NCBI GenBank assembly: GCA_021852325.1
Contig: JAJZNM010000135.1
Location: 1 to 7,172, forward strand
Length of the DNA: 7,172 bases
Reading direction: 5' to 3'
Origin: Pseudomonadota bacterium
GTDB taxonomy: Bacteria; Pseudomonadota; Gammaproteobacteria; JAKAQQ01
The notes beneath the pieces are model-generated. The model had not been told where the DNA came from. It ran no database searches and worked only from the letters and a program-made list of their open reading frames with translations. Every line of letters starts with the position of its first letter. The first letter of the stretch is position 1. A program made the translations under genes and the position numbers. This document shows positions 5,121-7,172 of the stretch, piece by piece.

Positions 5121-6119
5121 ATGCAACCCATCACCAATATCGCCATCCGTGCCGCCCGTCGGGGGGGTGAGGTCATCCTCCGCCAGGTGGACCGGGTCGA
5201 GCACCTCCAGATCCAGGAAAAAGCCCGTCATGATTTTGTGAGCGAGGTGGACCGGGGGGCCGAGCAGGCCATCCTGGAAGTGATCCGTTCCGTCTATCCT
5301 GATCATGCCATCCTGGCCGAGGAAAGCGGTCTCGGTGGGGGGTCCGAGTCCGGGTTGCGCTGGATCATCGATCCCCTGGACGGGACCACGAATTTTCTCC
5401 ATGGGCTTCCCACGTTCGCGGTCTCGGTCGCCTTCGAGGCCCGCGGGATACTGGAAGCGGGCGTCATCCTGGATCCCCTGCGCGGCGAACTGTTCGTGGC
5501 GAGCCGGGGGGAAGGCGCGCTCCTCAACGATCGACGGATTCGGGTCGCCAAGCGTACGAACCTCGATGAAGCCCTGCTCGGAACCGGATTTCCCTTCCGG
5601 GATTTCGGGGAACTCGACGCCTATCTCGGCATGTTCCGGACGCTCCTGCCCCGCGTGTCCGGCATCCGGCGAGCGGGCTCGGCCGCACTCGACCTGGCCT
5701 ATGTGGCTGCAGGACGCCTGGACGGGTTTTTTGAACTGGGGCTCCATCCCTGGGACCTGGCGGCGGGACTCCTCCTGATCCAGGAGGCGGGTGGGCTCAC
5801 CGACAGTCTCCGGGCGGACATGCCGCCTCTGTCGAGCGGGGATCTCATCTCGGCGAACCCGAAACTTCTGTCCGAACTGCGGGATCTTTTGGCCCCCTGG
5901 TATCGGGGCGGGTCAAGGGCGCCCGTCGGCGAGATCCTCACGCCGCCTCGGCAGAAGGTCGGAACGGTCCACACCGAGCATGAGCGCCGTCGCACTCGCA
6001 ATGAAGATCGAGGAGTAGGTGCCGACGAGGATGCCCACAAAAAGCGCGATCGAAAACCCACGGAGCACCGGCCCGCCGACCAGGAGCAACGCAATAACGA
6101 CGAGCAGCGTCATGAATGA
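5121..6119 (+). CDS. suhB: Inositol-1-monophosphatase SuhB with antisense-encoded C-terminal extension
   Basis: SuhB hydrolyses inositol monophosphate with Mg2+. In E. coli it also joins the Nus-factor antitermination complex on rRNA operons. The product matches E. coli SuhB almost residue for residue in numbering: A66-E67-E68-S-G, the metal-binding W-I-I-D84-P-L-D87-G-T-T-N-F, the G-S-A-A-L-D191-L-A-Y-V-A-A-G-R-L-D-G-F-F block, and W211-D212 with A-A-G. The family domain ends near residue 262 (usual length about 267), but the first in-frame stop is at 6117-6119, giving 332 residues. The extra roughly 68 residues are highly charged (E-R, K-K-R-D, Q-R-N-N repeats) and are read from the strand opposite secF; they have no recognised domain. 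The start at 5121 gives the typical M-x-P-x-x-N-I-A-x-R-A-A-R N-terminus. Only a weak GGA lies upstream. The gene is divergent from iscS; trmJ, its common neighbour, is absent. Confidence 0.93.
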   Translation: MQPITNIAIRAARRGGEVILRQVDRVEHLQIQEKARHDFVSEVDRGAEQAILEVIRSVYPDHAILAEESGLGGGSESGLRWIIDPLDGTTNFLHGLPTFAVSVAFEARGILEAGVILDPLRGELFVASRGEGALLNDRRIRVAKRTNLDEALLGTGFPFRDFGELDAYLGMFRTLLPRVSGIRRAGSAALDLAYVAAGRLDGFFELGLHPWDLAAGLLLIQEAGGLTDSLRADMPPLSSGDLISANPKLLSELRDLLAPWYRGGSRAPVGEILTPPRQKVGTVHTEHERRRTRNEDRGVGADEDAHKKRDRKPTEHRPADQEQRNNDEQRHE

Positions 6120-6845
6120 GGTCATGAGCGTGCGGGAAAGTGTTTCATTGATCGCAATGTTCATGAGTTCGAGCGGAGTTCCCCGCCGGTACTTCCGGAA
6201 GTCTTCCCGGATACGGTCGAAGACCACGACGGTGTCATTCAGCGAGTAACCCATGATGGCGAGGATCGCGGCCAGGACATTGAGGTTGAAGCCGATCCCC
6301 GTAAACGAGAAAAATCCGATCGTAAAGACCACGTCGTGGATCGTGGCCGCGATCGCCCCTACGGCAAACCGCCACTCAAAACGGAAAGCGACATAAAGCA
6401 GGATCAGGACGAGCGTCGCCACCATGGCCGTGATGCCCTTCTCGCGCAGGGCACTGCCGACCTGGGGGCCAATGAGCTCCTCACTCACGACCCTCGAGCC
6501 GGGGTAGTGTGCGACGACCGTGCGGGCCAGGGTCGCCGCCACCTGTTTGCCCACCGTTTTGTGTCTCGGACGCAGCCGGATCAGCACGACCGGGTGGTGA
6601 CCAAACCGGCTGACATCCGCGTGTGGGAACCCGGATACAGTTACCAACTTCCGGAGCGCGTTCAAGTCCGGGACTTTCGGGAATCCGATCTCGACCACAA
6701 CCCCACCCGTGAAGTCGAGACCGAGGTTGAGTCCGCGGGTCGCGAGCGAGATGCAGGCCGCCAGAAACACCACGGTCGACGCAGCAAGTGCCACCTTGCG
6801 CGCAGCCAGGAAATTGATGTGGGGGACTTTGTGGAAAAACTCCAT
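5913..6845 (-). CDS. secF: Protein translocase subunit SecF
   Basis: SecF pairs with SecD in the inner membrane and uses proton motive force to help pull translocating proteins into the periplasm after SecYEG export. The 310-residue product shows the expected six membrane segments at about 17-36, 137-154, 161-181, 187-208, 241-257 and 263-289. A periplasmic domain lies between the first two. Conserved signatures are G42-L-D-F-T-G-G (the SecF N-terminal motif), G126-P-Q-V-G before the second membrane segment, G199-Y-S-L-N-D-T-V-V-V-F-D-R-I-R-E and N233-E-T-L-S-R-T-L-M-T-S. The ending S-D-L-L-P-R-R-R-E-D is normal for the family. The ATG at 6845 is preceded by an AGGAG Shine-Dalgarno with a five-base spacer, 16 bases after the secD stop, so the two are co-transcribed. 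The last 68 codons are overlapped on the other strand by the suhB extension. Confidence 0.96.
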   Translation of the reverse strand: MEFFHKVPHINFLAARKVALAASTVVFLAACISLATRGLNLGLDFTGGVVVEIGFPKVPDLNALRKLVTVSGFPHADVSRFGHHPVVLIRLRPRHKTVGKQVAATLARTVVAHYPGSRVVSEELIGPQVGSALREKGITAMVATLVLILLYVAFRFEWRFAVGAIAATIHDVVFTIGFFSFTGIGFNLNVLAAILAIMGYSLNDTVVVFDRIREDFRKYRRGTPLELMNIAINETLSRTLMTSFMTLLVVIALLLVGGPVLRGFSIALFVGILVGTYSSIFIASATALMLGVDRSDLLPRRREDLADGRP

Positions 6846-6861
6846 GGGGACTCCTGCGGGC

Positions 6862-7172
6862 TCAGACGGGCAACCGGGCCAGGCGGCGACCGCCGTAGAC
6901 CAGATTGGTGATGGCCCGGCTGTTCATGACCGCCGTATAGAGTGAGGTCAGGATTCCGAGGCACAACGTGATGGCGAAACCCTTGACCGGCCCGCTGCCG
7001 AGCAGGAAGAGCAGCACGCCCGCGATCAGTGCCGTGACATGCGAGTCCACGATCGTTCCCCAGGCCAGCGCGTAGCCCGCGTGGATTGCGGCCTGCGGGC
7101 TCGCACCGTTGCGCAACTCCTCGCGGATACGCTCGTAGATGAGCACGTTGGCATCGATGGCCATGCCGACCG
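6862..7172 (-). CDS. secD: Protein translocase subunit SecD (C-terminal part only)
   Basis: Only the last 102 codons are inside the window; the gene continues past the right edge. The visible part reads V-G-M-A-I-D-A-N-V-L-I-Y-E-R-I-R-E-E-L, the SecD hallmark that forms the proton-relay region of the transmembrane domain. Two further hydrophobic segments follow (A-L-I-A-G-V-L-L-F-L-L-G and G-F-A-I-T-L-C-L-G-I-L-T), and it ends with N-L-V-Y-G-G-R-R-L-A-R-L, the standard SecD C-terminus. The segment W-G-T-I-V-D-S-H-V-T-A-L has S-H where A-N is usual; I do not regard this as inactivating. It precedes secF by 16 bases in the normal secD-secF order. The upstream neighbours yajC and tgt would be expected outside the window. 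Confidence 0.95.
   Translation of the reverse strand, partial: VGMAIDANVLIYERIREELRNGASPQAAIHAGYALAWGTIVDSHVTALIAGVLLFLLGSGPVKGFAITLCLGILTSLYTAVMNSRAITNLVYGGRRLARLPV

Noticed and set aside
5158..5168. Run of seven G in the 5' part of suhB, with a similar run near 2252-2258 in rlmN, as possible slippage or phase-variation sites.
   Set aside because: Seven-base runs are expected by chance at this GC content, both frames are intact and conserved through the run, and neither gene is a typical phase-variable locus.

Overview
The window is a GC-rich (about 60-65 % by eye), densely packed stretch of bacterial chromosome. Gene content and order (secD-secF, suhB, iscS-iscU-like-iscA, ndk, rlmN, pilF/pilW, rodZ) match the conserved gammaproteobacterial neighbourhood around the isc operon. 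I infer a gammaproteobacterium but cannot name the genus. There are no rRNA or tRNA genes, insertion sequences, CRISPR arrays or phage genes. No gene-free stretch exceeds about 140 bases.

Layout from right to left, since almost everything is on the minus strand. 7172-6862 is the 3' end of secD, followed 16 bases later by complete secF (6845-5913). On the plus strand, suhB (5121-6119) converges on secF. Its reading frame has no stop where the phosphatase domain ends, and it runs 207 bases into the antisense strand of secF. Divergent from suhB, across a 111-120 base intergenic region with two possible -10 elements, is a minus-strand iron-sulfur cluster: cysteine desulfurase (5000-3801), an IscU-fold protein (3801-3355) and an A-type carrier IscA (3358-3032), joined by 1- and 4-base start/stop overlaps. 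After a 135-base gap with a plausible promoter come ndk (2896-2462), rlmN (2487-1363), the PilF/PilW lipoprotein (1366-605) and the 5' part of rodZ (608-1, leaving the window), all overlapping end to start.

The main anomaly is the iron-sulfur cluster. In the textbook order this locus also holds trmJ/cysE/iscR before iscS and hscB/hscA/fdx/iscX after iscA; all are absent here. The IscU-like protein keeps recognisable family landmarks but has lost every canonical ligand: the three Cys, the Asp and the His all align to other residues. The neighbouring desulfurase has an intact catalytic core but lacks the C-terminal tail that in E. coli IscS contacts IscU. Both halves of the sulfur-transfer interface therefore look remodelled in the same operon. 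This suggests either a non-scaffold partner of the desulfurase or a decaying ISC system backed up elsewhere in the genome.

The other genes look functional: protein export (SecDF), inositol-phosphate hydrolysis and possibly rRNA antitermination (SuhB), nucleotide balance (Ndk), rRNA/tRNA methylation by a radical-SAM iron-sulfur enzyme (RlmN), type IV pilus assembly (PilF/PilW) and cell shape (RodZ).
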